Source: Bacillota bacterium
GTDB lineage: Bacteria; Bacillota_A; Clostridia; Lachnospirales; WQUN01
Reading direction: 5' to 3'
NCBI GenBank assembly: GCA_009786175.1
Contig: WQTQ01000229.1
Location: 1 to 38,921, forward strand
Length of the DNA stretch: 38,921 nucleotides
Shown: in pieces, positions 7,559-15,167 of the stretch
Numbering within the stretch: the first letter of the stretch is position 1
How the letters are laid out: each line of letters starts with the position of its first letter
Notes under the pieces: generated by a model
Databases searched by the model: none
The model's input: the letters and a program-made list of their open reading frames with translations, nothing else
Told to the model about the DNA's origin: nothing
Made by a program: the position numbers and the translations under genes

Positions 7559-8779
7559 TTATATTGCCCAATGATATTCGCCGTTTTCTTTTATGCCATA
7601 AAAATCTGCGAAGGACAGGCTGAAAACCGGTCTTTTTATTTTTGAAACGTCCACTTTGTTTTTAATCAAAAATTGCCAAAAACCACAGTGAGCGATGTCG
7701 CCCTGTACAATTACGCCTACTACAGTACCATCACGCATGATAATTTTTTCGTACTTGTTTTTGCTGTTTCGTATTTCAAACACATCGCCTTCCTCTACAT
7801 CCATTTTGCCAAGAGAAAGGGAAGGTATGCCAAAATAGTGTATCGTGTTTTTATTGGCAAACGTGTCATCGTAAACCGCCGGGATACCGCACATATTTTT
7901 TGCGGCAACTTCCCCTTGCTTTATTGCGTTTGGCCATACTCCGGAAAGGCCGGTTACATCGCCTGCGGCGTAGATTCCTTTTTTGTTGGTGGCAAGGTGC
8001 CGGTCTACAACAACCCCTTTGTCACAGTCTATCCCGCTGTCTGCAAGGAAGTTAACTGCCGGGCGGGTTCCTATTGCTACAATCGCCATGTCACAAGGCA
8101 GCTTTTCGCCGGATGACAGTATAATCGAAGTAACATTGTTGTCGGCATCCATATCCACCCCACTTAAACTTTGTCCAAGATGGAATGTGCAGCCTGCTTC
8201 TTCAAATTTCTTCTTGTAGACATTGGCAGTATAAGCATCCAGGTTGGCAGAAAGTATAGTGTCAGATCTTTCAACAACCACAGGTTTTTTGCCAATACCA
8301 ATAAGAGCATATGCGGCATCCAGCCCTACCAGCCCCGCACCAATAATAACTATATTCTCTGCACATTTGGCACGTTCTTTTATTGCCTGGGCATCGGATA
8401 AATGACGCAAGCCAAAGGCATTTGCCGGATTTTGTGATTGAACAGGCGGCAGTTTTGTACTGTCCGCGCCTGTGGCAATCAGCAATGTGTCAAAAGGTTC
8501 CGAACCGTCTGTCATTTGAACCTGATTTCTATCCGTATCAACACCCGTAACCGTTTTACCACAAAGCCAGCGGATATTGTTTTTCATGAAAAAGTTGTCA
8601 CTGACAAATGAAATTCCTTTTTCGTCCCTTTCTCCGCTAATATAATTGTGCAGCATACACCTGGAATAAACCGCATCATCCGCAGAAATTATTACAATTT
8701 CATCTGTAGGTTTTAACTGCCGGATTGTTTTGGCGGCAGATATACCCGCCGCACCGGCTCCAATAATCACATGTCTCAT
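7559..8779 (-). CDS. FAD-dependent NAD(P) oxidoreductase of the CO dehydrogenase operon
   Basis: This is a 406-residue pyridine-nucleotide-disulfide-type flavoprotein. An N-terminal FAD-binding Rossmann motif (VIIGAGAAGISAAK) is followed by a central NAD(P)-binding motif (VIIGAGLVGLDAA, near residue 145) and the second FAD motif GIYAAGDV (near residue 270). There is no redox-active CxxxxC pair, so it belongs with NADH:rubredoxin or ferredoxin oxidoreductase-like enzymes. It follows cooF by 3 nt in a cooS-cooF-oxidoreductase operon, an arrangement known from acetogens and Geobacter and proposed to pass electrons from CO to NAD(P)+. The function is inferred from that context. An AGAGGTG ribosome binding site precedes the ATG. 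Confidence 0.9.
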   Translation of the reverse strand: MRHVIIGAGAAGISAAKTIRQLKPTDEIVIISADDAVYSRCMLHNYISGERDEKGISFVSDNFFMKNNIRWLCGKTVTGVDTDRNQVQMTDGSEPFDTLLIATGADSTKLPPVQSQNPANAFGLRHLSDAQAIKERAKCAENIVIIGAGLVGLDAAYALIGIGKKPVVVERSDTILSANLDAYTANVYKKKFEEAGCTFHLGQSLSGVDMDADNNVTSIILSSGEKLPCDMAIVAIGTRPAVNFLADSGIDCDKGVVVDRHLATNKKGIYAAGDVTGLSGVWPNAIKQGEVAAKNMCGIPAVYDDTFANKNTIHYFGIPSLSLGKMDVEEGDVFEIRNSKNKYEKIIMRDGTVVGVIVQGDIAHCGFWQFLIKNKVDVSKIKRPVFSLSFADFYGIKENGEYHWAI

Positions 8780-8782
8780 ATG

Positions 8783-9232
8783 CTACACCTCTTTTATATA
8801 AATGGCATCGCCGCGGCAAACTTTTACACAGCTTGGTTCCCCGCCGTTTTCCTTGCAAAAGTCACATCTTATAACTTTTGTTTTTGTTACGGTATCGGGT
8901 TTTATTACGCCATATGGGCAACTCATAACGCACATGAAGCAGGCGGCACATTTTTCCGCGTCATATTTAACCAACCCTGTACACGGATCCTTTTCAAGGG
9001 CACCGCTCATACATGAACTAACACATTCCGGATGGTCACAATGGCGGCAAAACAGCGGCACAAACTTGTTTTTTGCGTTAAGCAAAATCAAATTGCGGGA
9101 CTCATTGGCCGGGTCTGTAAGGTCCAAGTCGTATAAGCTGCCACCATTGTTCTTCCTGTGGGATTGCATACATGCAATGGCACAGTTTCTACAGCCTTTG
9201 CAATTATCCGCATCGATCATAATACGCTTCAT
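8783..9232 (-). CDS. cooF: CooF-like 4Fe-4S ferredoxin subunit
   Basis: The protein has 149 residues with four cysteine clusters: CKGCRNCAIAC near residue 10, CRHCDHPECVSSC near 60, CAACFMCVMSC near 93, and a last group beginning CDFC. This polyferredoxin pattern is that of CooF and of the iron-sulfur subunits of the DMSO reductase/formate dehydrogenase family, holding up to four [4Fe-4S] clusters. It lies between cooS and the flavoprotein, 12 nt after cooS and 3 nt before the next gene, so it very likely relays electrons from the CO dehydrogenase to the oxidoreductase. The start follows GGGAGG. Confidence 0.92.
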   Translation of the reverse strand: MKRIMIDADNCKGCRNCAIACMQSHRKNNGGSLYDLDLTDPANESRNLILLNAKNKFVPLFCRHCDHPECVSSCMSGALEKDPCTGLVKYDAEKCAACFMCVMSCPYGVIKPDTVTKTKVIRCDFCKENGGEPSCVKVCRGDAIYIKEV

Positions 9233-9244
9233 AACAATGCCTCC

Positions 9245-11137
9245 CTATTCCGTTGGTAGATTTAAGGCTTTGCGTTTTTCAACAATTATGTCGTCAAGTA
9301 ATACTGCGGATTCTGCGGCATCGGCGTTAATCAACACATGACCACCGGTTAATTGCTTCATGTCTTCGCATAGTACTTTAACAGCCACACCACTGCCTGT
9401 TACAAATGGCGGCAAGCCCAAGTGAAGCGGCAAGCCCAGTGCAAGAGCAAAGGCTCCGTCTGCCAATGCCTGTTCTTCCAGCCATTGCGGCGCGGATATA
9501 ATTAGCGGAAGCTGAGGAATGTCAATACCAAGGGCTTCCGCCACCTCTGTGGCTACAATTTCCAAACGACCAATTGCCAAACACGGCCCAAAGTTTAGCA
9601 CAGGCGGAATGCCCAAAGCTTGACACACTGCCTTTAATTTTGGCCCGGCAAGTTCTGCCGCTTCCGGAGTCATCAGGCCGCAGTTTTCGATACCGCCGGA
9701 TGAACAGCCGGCTGTAAGCACAAGAATATCTTTAGCGATTAGTTCTTTTGTTAATTCCACACTTAGCACATCGTGCCCGCCCGCAACCATGTTAGAGCAG
9801 CCAACTACTGCCGCAAGCCCTTTAATTTTACCGGACGCTATTAATTCTATAAGCGGTGCCCATGTGTCGCCCAGGAAGGCTTTTAAGGAAACTTCACTTA
9901 TGCCTGTAAGAGTATTGTCATTGCCATGGTCGGGCATTAAGTTCATGGGAACACTGCCGCGGCGCGCTTTATAAGAAGCAATAACCTCGTCAACTATCTC
10001 GTGAGAAATACGGTCTCGCTCATTAAAGTTAAATTGCTTCAAGTCTGCGTTTGCTTTTTTGGCAATGCTGTCCAAGCAAATTTGCTTTATTTTTAGTTCG
10101 TCACAAACGGTTTCGATACCGGGCAATGTACAGTTAAACTCCGATAATACTGCGTCAATACCACCTGTTGCCAAAACGGCTTCACTAATGTAGTTATTAC
10201 CTGCGTGTCCGTCGAAAACGTTGGTGTAATGCGCCCCGCGAAGCTGTAAGTCTTGTCCTACACAAGTACAGCCAACAAGTTTGAAACCTTTCGCACCTGC
10301 GGCCTTTGCTTTTTCAACCGCTTCCGGATGAGCTAAATAATCTTGCAGATGCGCAAACATGGAATGCTGGTGGCCGGTAATCATTATGTTGATATAGTCC
10401 GGGTCAATTACGCGCAACCCTACAGGAGCCATACGAATTTCCGGCTCTCCAAGCAGAATGTCGTTGAGGAAATTTGTAAATTGCAAGCCGTAAAGTCCGG
10501 TAGAAATGCCAAGGCGCAAGCAATGCAGCAGCATGTCCACAGGGTCAGAGTTTAGGTTTGTAGATGTTTTAACTACTCCGTTGAAAACTTCCGATTTTGC
10601 ACCACCCGGCAAAAGTCCAAGTTCTTCCCAGCGTTTTAGGCGTGGTGCATATGCCACCTTTTTTGTTAATTCCATTGGCTCATAGGCCGGTTTATTAAGG
10701 TCGGCCAAAATCGCGTCCGCAGCTTTAACAGCCTTATCGTACTCGTCCACGCCATCGATACCAAACAGATTACATAGCCTGTCCAAAGCTTTTAAGCCTT
10801 TCAGCTTGCCTTTGGCAAGTGCTGTGTTTTTCAAGTTCCGTGCCGTATTTTCCACAACATGAATATAGCAGCCGGAACCTGCTGAAACCGCACGTAGGAA
10901 ATTGCGGACAACAATTTGGTCGGAATTGGCACCGCAAATGCCCCGCGGCGAACTTGGTGTTATGCGGCATGGGCCGTTGGCACACAGGCGGCAGCACACA
11001 CCCTGCAACCCAAAACCGCATTTAACCTCTTGTGACTTAACTCTTTGGAATGCTGTCTCTACAGATAAATCCGATACAAAACACTCCATCTTTTTGTCTG
11101 CGCTTGCGCAGCCGGAACAACTAAACTTCTGTTTCAT
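9245..11137 (-). CDS. cooS: Anaerobic nickel carbon monoxide dehydrogenase, catalytic subunit
   Basis: This is a 630-residue CooS that oxidises CO with water to CO2, protons and two electrons. Counting from ATG 11137, the D-cluster cysteines are C40 and C48 and the B-cluster cysteines C49, C52, C57 and C68. C-cluster ligands are recognisable in order: the His of GHQHSMFAHL, then Cys in VGCTCVGQ, SEFNCTLP, VVGCSNMV, LTAGCSSGG and NFGPCLA. The length is normal and no ligand is missing. Three further cysteines precede the D-cluster region. I chose ATG 11137 because GGAG lies 8 nt upstream; a TTG two codons earlier sits too close to it. The gene is 15 nt downstream of the Rrf2 regulator. No nickel chaperone gene (cooC) is adjacent. 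Confidence 0.96.
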   Translation of the reverse strand: MKQKFSCSGCASADKKMECFVSDLSVETAFQRVKSQEVKCGFGLQGVCCRLCANGPCRITPSSPRGICGANSDQIVVRNFLRAVSAGSGCYIHVVENTARNLKNTALAKGKLKGLKALDRLCNLFGIDGVDEYDKAVKAADAILADLNKPAYEPMELTKKVAYAPRLKRWEELGLLPGGAKSEVFNGVVKTSTNLNSDPVDMLLHCLRLGISTGLYGLQFTNFLNDILLGEPEIRMAPVGLRVIDPDYINIMITGHQHSMFAHLQDYLAHPEAVEKAKAAGAKGFKLVGCTCVGQDLQLRGAHYTNVFDGHAGNNYISEAVLATGGIDAVLSEFNCTLPGIETVCDELKIKQICLDSIAKKANADLKQFNFNERDRISHEIVDEVIASYKARRGSVPMNLMPDHGNDNTLTGISEVSLKAFLGDTWAPLIELIASGKIKGLAAVVGCSNMVAGGHDVLSVELTKELIAKDILVLTAGCSSGGIENCGLMTPEAAELAGPKLKAVCQALGIPPVLNFGPCLAIGRLEIVATEVAEALGIDIPQLPLIISAPQWLEEQALADGAFALALGLPLHLGLPPFVTGSGVAVKVLCEDMKQLTGGHVLINADAAESAVLLDDIIVEKRKALNLPTE

Positions 11138-11152
11138 CTCCAACTCTCCTTT

Positions 11153-11554
11153 TCAGTTTCTTAGAACTTGCTCCATGGTTTTTAACTTCATTTCGTTCAT
11201 AAGCATGTTTTGAATGCGAACAAGCTCATGGTGAACCATACATGGCAAATTCTCGCTGTTATGTTGACATTCTACATCCTCTCGCAAACATTCAAATACG
11301 AATAATCTGTCATCAATACTACTAACAACATCATACATTGTAAAAGTCCCAAGAGGTTTAGCAATGTAGTACCCGCCGTCCGGGCCGCGCTTACTTTTTA
11401 CAAGCTTTGCGTCTTGCATTTTTTTTAGTATTTTGTATGCGTACTTGTGTGGGATATGCTCTATTTTGCATACATCTTCCACCTTTTTCATTTTCATGTC
11501 GGCCAGGGTACGCATAATCCGAAGGCCATAGTCACATTCTTTTGTTAGCAGCAT
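11153..11554 (-). CDS. Rrf2-family transcriptional regulator with Fe-S-type cysteines
   Basis: The protein has 133 residues. The N-terminal winged helix (LLTKECDYGLRIMRTLAD, recognition region near HIPHKYAYKILKKM, wing near KRGPDGGYYIAKP) is typical of Rrf2 proteins such as IscR and NsrR. Three cysteines, C89, C96 and C105, followed by a His pair, occupy the position of the [2Fe-2S] or [4Fe-4S] ligands of the family. It is the first gene of the minus-strand operon, 15 nt before cooS, and a perfect inverted repeat overlaps the promoter. I infer that it is an Fe-S-sensing regulator of its own gene and of CO oxidation. The signal (CO, oxygen, NO or cluster status) is not known. Confidence 0.9.
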   Translation of the reverse strand: MLLTKECDYGLRIMRTLADMKMKKVEDVCKIEHIPHKYAYKILKKMQDAKLVKSKRGPDGGYYIAKPLGTFTMYDVVSSIDDRLFVFECLREDVECQHNSENLPCMVHHELVRIQNMLMNEMKLKTMEQVLRN

Positions 11555-11588
11555 TTCTACTGTCTCCCCCCATATTTAGTTCAATGTC

Positions 11589-11617
11589 ATGGTATTATAC
11601 TTGACCAATTTTGTCAA
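11589..11617 (-). promoter_or_regulatory. Promoter of the Rrf2-cooS-cooF operon
   Basis: On the minus strand TTGACA (11617-11612) is followed by 17 bp and TACCAT (11594-11589). The -35 box and the whole spacer fall inside the inverted repeat at 11594-11624, so a bound regulator would block RNA polymerase. GGGGGGAG precedes the Rrf2 start codon. Confidence 0.6.
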
Positions 11618-11624
11618 GTATAAT
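11594..11624. promoter_or_regulatory. Inverted-repeat operator, probably for the Rrf2 regulator
   Basis: ATTATACTTGAC and GTCAAGTATAAT form a perfect 12-bp inverted repeat with a 7-bp centre. Its size and its GAC...GTC inner ends resemble Rrf2/IscR-type operators. It overlaps the promoter of the regulator operon and lies about 30 bp upstream of the divergent M50 protease promoter, so it might affect both. Confidence 0.75.
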
Positions 11625-11653
11625 GTTTCCTTCTTTAATAAATAATTGCTATA

Positions 11654-11682
11654 TTGTTTTACCATAGATTGTTATGTATAAT
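11654..11682 (+). promoter_or_regulatory. Promoter for the M50 protease gene
   Basis: TTGTTT (11654-11659), a 17-bp spacer and a consensus TATAAT (11677-11682) lie about 50 bp before the start codon. Confidence 0.6.
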
Positions 11683-11732
11683 TGAACGTGCAAATAATTT
11701 TGTATGCAGACGCATACTACAAAGGAGTTATT

Positions 11733-12386
11733 ATGATTTTTGGTGGCTTTGACCTGCAGTGGATGTTATTTGGGCTTCCCGCAATAATAATAGCGTTAAC
11801 TTTTCATGAGTTTTCTCATGGACTTGCGGCATATCTTTTAGGAGATAAAACTGCAAAACGCGATGGCAGATTATCCTTTAATCCGATAAGGCACATAGAC
11901 CCTGTAGGGTTAATAATGATGCTGCTCTTTAGATTTGGCTGGGCAAAACCGGTTATGGTTAACCCGTATAATTTAAAGAACCCCAAACAGGACATGGCAA
12001 TAATCTCTGTCGCGGGGCCGCTGTCAAACTTTATTTTGGCGTTTATTACAATGATAATTTTAGTATTTTTTATTCATGCATTTGGTATGCGCGGCGGCAC
12101 CGCAGTTAACAACATCGCCACTTTTCTTTCTGTGCTGGTTCAAATCAATGTGGTCTTAGGCGTATTTAACATGCTGCCAATACCTCCGCTGGACGGGTCA
12201 AAAATATTTGGTTTTATATTACCGGATCATCTTTATTTTAGATACATCGGCTTCCGCTATGGAATGTTTGTATTAATGGGGCTGGTTTTATTCGGGCTTG
12301 TAGGAATTATTATGGGGCCGTTCATAATGGCCATAATAAATGCCTTTTATAGCGCGGCATCGCAAATATATGTATTTTTTATGTAG
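11733..12386 (+). CDS. Site-2-type metalloprotease, peptidase family M50
   Basis: The protein has about 217 residues and several membrane helices. The zinc motif HEFSH is at residues 25-29, and the third ligand lies in NMLPIPPLDGSKIFG near residue 150, the NPDG-like motif of intramembrane zinc proteases. Length and layout match the compact YwhC/YdiL-like branch of M50, which lacks a PDZ domain; substrates of this branch are mostly unknown. The start at 11733 follows AAAGGAG; a longer frame from 11682 has no ribosome binding site and begins at the promoter. The gene stands alone between its own promoter and a terminator, divergent from the Rrf2 operon. Confidence 0.92.
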   Translation: MIFGGFDLQWMLFGLPAIIIALTFHEFSHGLAAYLLGDKTAKRDGRLSFNPIRHIDPVGLIMMLLFRFGWAKPVMVNPYNLKNPKQDMAIISVAGPLSNFILAFITMIILVFFIHAFGMRGGTAVNNIATFLSVLVQINVVLGVFNMLPIPPLDGSKIFGFILPDHLYFRYIGFRYGMFVLMGLVLFGLVGIIMGPFIMAIINAFYSAASQIYVFFM

Positions 12387-12422
12387 GCTGTCTTGTTTTC
12401 AAACCACCAGACAGCCTACATA
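12380..12422. terminator. Hairpin terminator between the M50 protease and dehydrogenase genes
   Basis: A 14-bp perfect stem (12380-12393 with 12409-12422) and a 15-nt loop overlap the stop codon of the plus-strand gene and lie 9 nt from the end of the convergent minus-strand gene. T-richness downstream is modest (ACTTTTT on the plus strand; ATAAAAAATAC when read from the minus side). Confidence 0.7.
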
Positions 12423-12431
12423 ATGTACTTT

Positions 12432-13532
12432 TTACACCGTACCCGGCAGCAACCTGTTTTGCATTGGTGCAGGCCGTTCCGGTTTAGATGTTATATCTAT
12501 TTGGGCTTTTGCCGTGCTGCTGCGGGCAAAGGCAGTCATAACTTCCAGTACATGGAACGTCAAATCTACACCGGCCCTTGGCTTCGTCTTTGCTTCAAGG
12601 GCTTTTGCCATATCCGCAAGCCCAAGGCCACGGCTGTTTTCCGGATAGTCAAATGTTAAAGGCATTTCCATAAACCTGCCTGCTTCCGGGCGGTACAGAC
12701 GAACAGACCCGCCAAATGTGTTAGGATCCGGTACGGAAAGTGTGCCTTCTGTGCCATAAATTTCGATTATGGGCAGGTTGTGGGCAAATACATCGAAGGA
12801 CTGGATAATTGTACCTACCGCGCCGTTTGCGTAAGACATTTGCCCCGCGATGTGGGTATCAACTTCTACTTCTACAATTTTGCCGAAGTGGGGCCGGCTT
12901 GTTATCCTGCGGGTATCAAAAGATTTTTTAGCTACGCCGCTTACAGATTCCACCGCGCCCAGCAAGTTAACAAGGGCGGTAATATAATACGGCCCCATAT
13001 CCATCATTGGCCCGCCGCCAAACTGATAGTAAAACTCCGGATCCGGGTGCCAGGTTTCGTGGCCGCGGCACACCATAAACGCCGTTGCCGCCACCGGGCG
13101 GCCAATGTACCCGTCGTCAATTAACTTACGGCAGGTTTGTACTCCGGCACCAAGGAAAGTATCGGGTGCGCCGCCAAGAAGTACACCTTTTTTCTCTGCG
13201 GCTTCACGGGCTTTAATACCTTCTTCCAAGGTCGCACCAAGAGGTTTTTCTGCATAAACGTGCTTACCCGCAGCAATCGCTGCCATGTTAACGTCATAAT
13301 GCTCGTATGGGCGGGTCAGGTTCAAAATTATTTCGATGCTGTCATCGGTAAACATTTCGTGCATATCTTTATATTTTTTTAAGTTATATTCTGCCGCTGC
13401 TTTTTCCGCACGTTCGTCAATAAGGTCACATACGCCGACAAGTTCTGTATTCGCGAACATTTTAGTAAGGTTTGTAAGATAGATGCCGGAGATCGCGCCG
13501 CATCCGACAATACCGATTTTTGTTTTTTTCAC
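12432..13532 (-). CDS. Gfo/Idh/MocA-family NAD(P)-dependent dehydrogenase
   Basis: The protein has about 366 residues. The Rossmann motif IGIVGCGAISG lies at the N-terminus, and the family motif YAEKPLGATLEEG near residue 90 supplies the conserved Lys. The C-terminal alpha/beta domain carries GGGPMMDMGPYY. Such enzymes oxidise or epimerise sugars, inositols or sugar phosphates; the substrate cannot be read here. I choose GTG at 13532 because AGGAG stands 8 nt before it; the longer frame from ATG 13574 overlaps the preceding gene and has no Shine-Dalgarno sequence. It is 16 nt downstream of the ThuA-like gene. This pairing is common in sugar-degradation operons, where ThuA-like proteins are thought to act on keto-sugar or trehalose-derived compounds. 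Confidence 0.9.
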   Translation of the reverse strand: MKKTKIGIVGCGAISGIYLTNLTKMFANTELVGVCDLIDERAEKAAAEYNLKKYKDMHEMFTDDSIEIILNLTRPYEHYDVNMAAIAAGKHVYAEKPLGATLEEGIKAREAAEKKGVLLGGAPDTFLGAGVQTCRKLIDDGYIGRPVAATAFMVCRGHETWHPDPEFYYQFGGGPMMDMGPYYITALVNLLGAVESVSGVAKKSFDTRRITSRPHFGKIVEVEVDTHIAGQMSYANGAVGTIIQSFDVFAHNLPIIEIYGTEGTLSVPDPNTFGGSVRLYRPEAGRFMEMPLTFDYPENSRGLGLADMAKALEAKTKPRAGVDLTFHVLEVMTAFARSSTAKAQIDITSKPERPAPMQNRLLPGTV

Positions 13533-13548
13533 TTTACATACTCCTCTT

Positions 13549-14277
13549 TTAATACATTTTCGCGGTGTTTTCAAACCGCTCGGTTGTTAAGCCATTAGCT
13601 TTTGCAAAAGCTTTGCCTTCTGCTGCCCATAACATCCCACGGCGCATAATTTCTTGCGCGTTTGGGGAATTGTCAAAAACATCGTCATGGTGGCCAAGGG
13701 AATTATAGAATACGCGGCCAAGCCCCCACATTTTTGTCCAAGCCACAGGCATATCCACAGGTTTATTGGAAATATGGTAATAAGGTACGTCCGGGTGCGG
13801 GAAGCGTGTAGTAGCCAAAACTTCCACCGCAGGGTCTATGTGCAAATAATAATGCTCGCTGCATACAGGGAAATCGTGAAGCCCTTCTGTAATAGGGTTA
13901 GAGCAAGACGTAATGTTTACCATGTAATTGATACCGTCACCACCCGGGTGGCTTACCCATTGGCCGCCGGTGATAAACTGCCACTGAGTATCATTGCGGA
14001 AAGAGTCACACATTCCCCCATGGCAACCGGCCAAGCCTACGCCGTTGGCCACAGCTTTGGCTACATTTGCCGTATACTTTCCGTCTATGTGGCCCATTGT
14101 CCAGCAGGCTACCATTAAATCCAATTCCATTAGGGCGTCTAAATCGCCCAAGCAGTCTAAATTGTCGGAAACGGTTACTTCAAACCCTTCCTTTTCCAGA
14201 ATGTTTGCAAAACGTTTCGATACCAGAATAGGCTCATGGCCGTCCCAGCCACCTTGAAAAATTAGTGCTTTTTTCAT
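13549..14277 (-). CDS. ThuA-like domain protein
   Basis: The protein has 242 residues and is built entirely of the ThuA/trehalose-utilisation domain, a class I glutamine-amidotransferase-like fold. Visible family features are the start KKALIFQGGWDGHEP, the segment GLAGCHGGMCDSF near residue 85 (the nucleophile-elbow position, with Cys) and the late motif GRVFYNSLGHHDDVF near residue 195. ThuA proteins are linked to catabolism of trehalose, sucrose and related disaccharides, though the chemistry is unsettled. It leads a two-gene minus-strand operon with the Gfo/Idh/MocA dehydrogenase. A strong AGGAGG precedes the ATG. Confidence 0.9.
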   Translation of the reverse strand: MKKALIFQGGWDGHEPILVSKRFANILEKEGFEVTVSDNLDCLGDLDALMELDLMVACWTMGHIDGKYTANVAKAVANGVGLAGCHGGMCDSFRNDTQWQFITGGQWVSHPGGDGINYMVNITSCSNPITEGLHDFPVCSEHYYLHIDPAVEVLATTRFPHPDVPYYHISNKPVDMPVAWTKMWGLGRVFYNSLGHHDDVFDNSPNAQEIMRRGMLWAAEGKAFAKANGLTTERFENTAKMY

Positions 14278-14366
14278 ATGTTACCTCCTGATGGATATTA
14301 TTTGGTTTATACTTTATCATATATTGCGGCATTGTGATAGAATTATTTCAGACAATTAGCATAATT

Positions 14367-14394
14367 TTGCGTACATTTAAGTGAAATGTATAAA
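14367..14394 (+). promoter_or_regulatory. Possible promoter for the DUF1700-DUF4097 operon
   Basis: TTGCGT (14367-14372), a 16-bp spacer and TATAAA (14389-14394) place the transcript start near 14401. The palindromic repeat at 14405 would then be the first structure in the transcript or an operator at +5 to +26. The match is moderate. Confidence 0.4.
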
Positions 14395-14404
14395 GCTGGT
14401 ATTT

Positions 14405-14426
14405 TACCCCCTGATATCAGGGGGTA
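14405..14426. repeat. Palindromic repeat, copy 2
   Basis: The 20-bp core ACCCCCTGATATCAGGGGGT (14406-14425) is flanked by T and A, making a 22-bp perfect palindrome. It lies about 60 bp upstream of the DUF1700 gene, next to the possible promoter. Neither side has a T-run. Confidence 0.9.
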
Positions 14427-14486
14427 GGAGACAAATATATGCCACATTAGCAATGTTACAAAAAAATAGATAGGAGATCAAAACAC

Positions 14487-15167
14487 ATGTCAACTTCACC
14501 ATTAACCAAGCCGGAATTTTTATCCCAGCTTGAAAGCAAACTTATGGTACTGCCGGACAACGAGCGTAAAAACGCCCTGGATTATTACGATAAGTTTATC
14601 GAAAATTCCCCGGACCAAGCCGCCGCAATTGCAGGCCTTGGCGCGCCCGGCGAAGTAGCGGCAGATATTCTTGCAAGCTACGTAAAACGGGAAAGCCATG
14701 CCACACCGGTACCCAACGCGCCAGCACCCGAAAGCAGCGGCATTAGCCACACTCCCGTCGCACCTCCGCCACCCCCGCCTGTTCATGCACACGTACGCCG
14801 TTCCAACTATTGGTGGATAATCGTAATTATCGCCATATTGGCTGCCCCGGCAATTATTGGTGTTGTTGTTGGCTTAGGCGGCGGGCTATTCGGCCTGTTT
14901 GTGGGCCTGTGGTCCATAATTTTTGCTTTTGCCGTAAGCGGTGCAGCGTTTCTGGCAACCGGCATAACCAGCCTGGCTTTGTCTGTATTTATCATTTTCC
15001 GGGATACAGGGTTTGGGCTTCAAGCCGCGGGCATGGGGCTTGTGTTTATAGGCTGCGGGATCTTATTTATTAAACTTACGGTAGCAATCGCACGGTGGCT
15101 AATCTCCCTGATAAAATGGGGAATTGATAAAATAAGAGGGAGGTTTCACTATGAACGAGCAATATAA
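14487..15167 (+). CDS. DUF1700 (HAAS-type) membrane protein
   Basis: The protein has 226 residues. The N-terminal 65 or so (TKPEFLSQLESKLMVLPDNE, then DYYDKFIE) form the helical HAAS/DUF1700 domain. A Pro-rich linker (residues 75-100) and four hydrophobic helices (about residues 108-195) follow, with a basic C-terminal tail. Such proteins are found next to DUF4097 proteins and usually a PadR regulator, and are thought to take part in envelope-stress sensing. Here DUF4097 follows with a 17-nt overlap, but no PadR gene is adjacent. A TAGGAG ribosome binding site lies upstream of the ATG. Confidence 0.88.
   Translation: MSTSPLTKPEFLSQLESKLMVLPDNERKNALDYYDKFIENSPDQAAAIAGLGAPGEVAADILASYVKRESHATPVPNAPAPESSGISHTPVAPPPPPPVHAHVRRSNYWWIIVIIAILAAPAIIGVVVGLGGGLFGLFVGLWSIIFAFAVSGAAFLATGITSLALSVFIIFRDTGFGLQAAGMGLVFIGCGILFIKLTVAIARWLISLIKWGIDKIRGRFHYERAI

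Noticed and set aside
7673..9341. Plus-strand frames of 147, 81 and 179 codons across the flavoprotein and ferredoxin genes
   Set aside because: They mirror strongly coding minus-strand genes, lack start signals and encode low-complexity Cys/Phe/His-rich chains.
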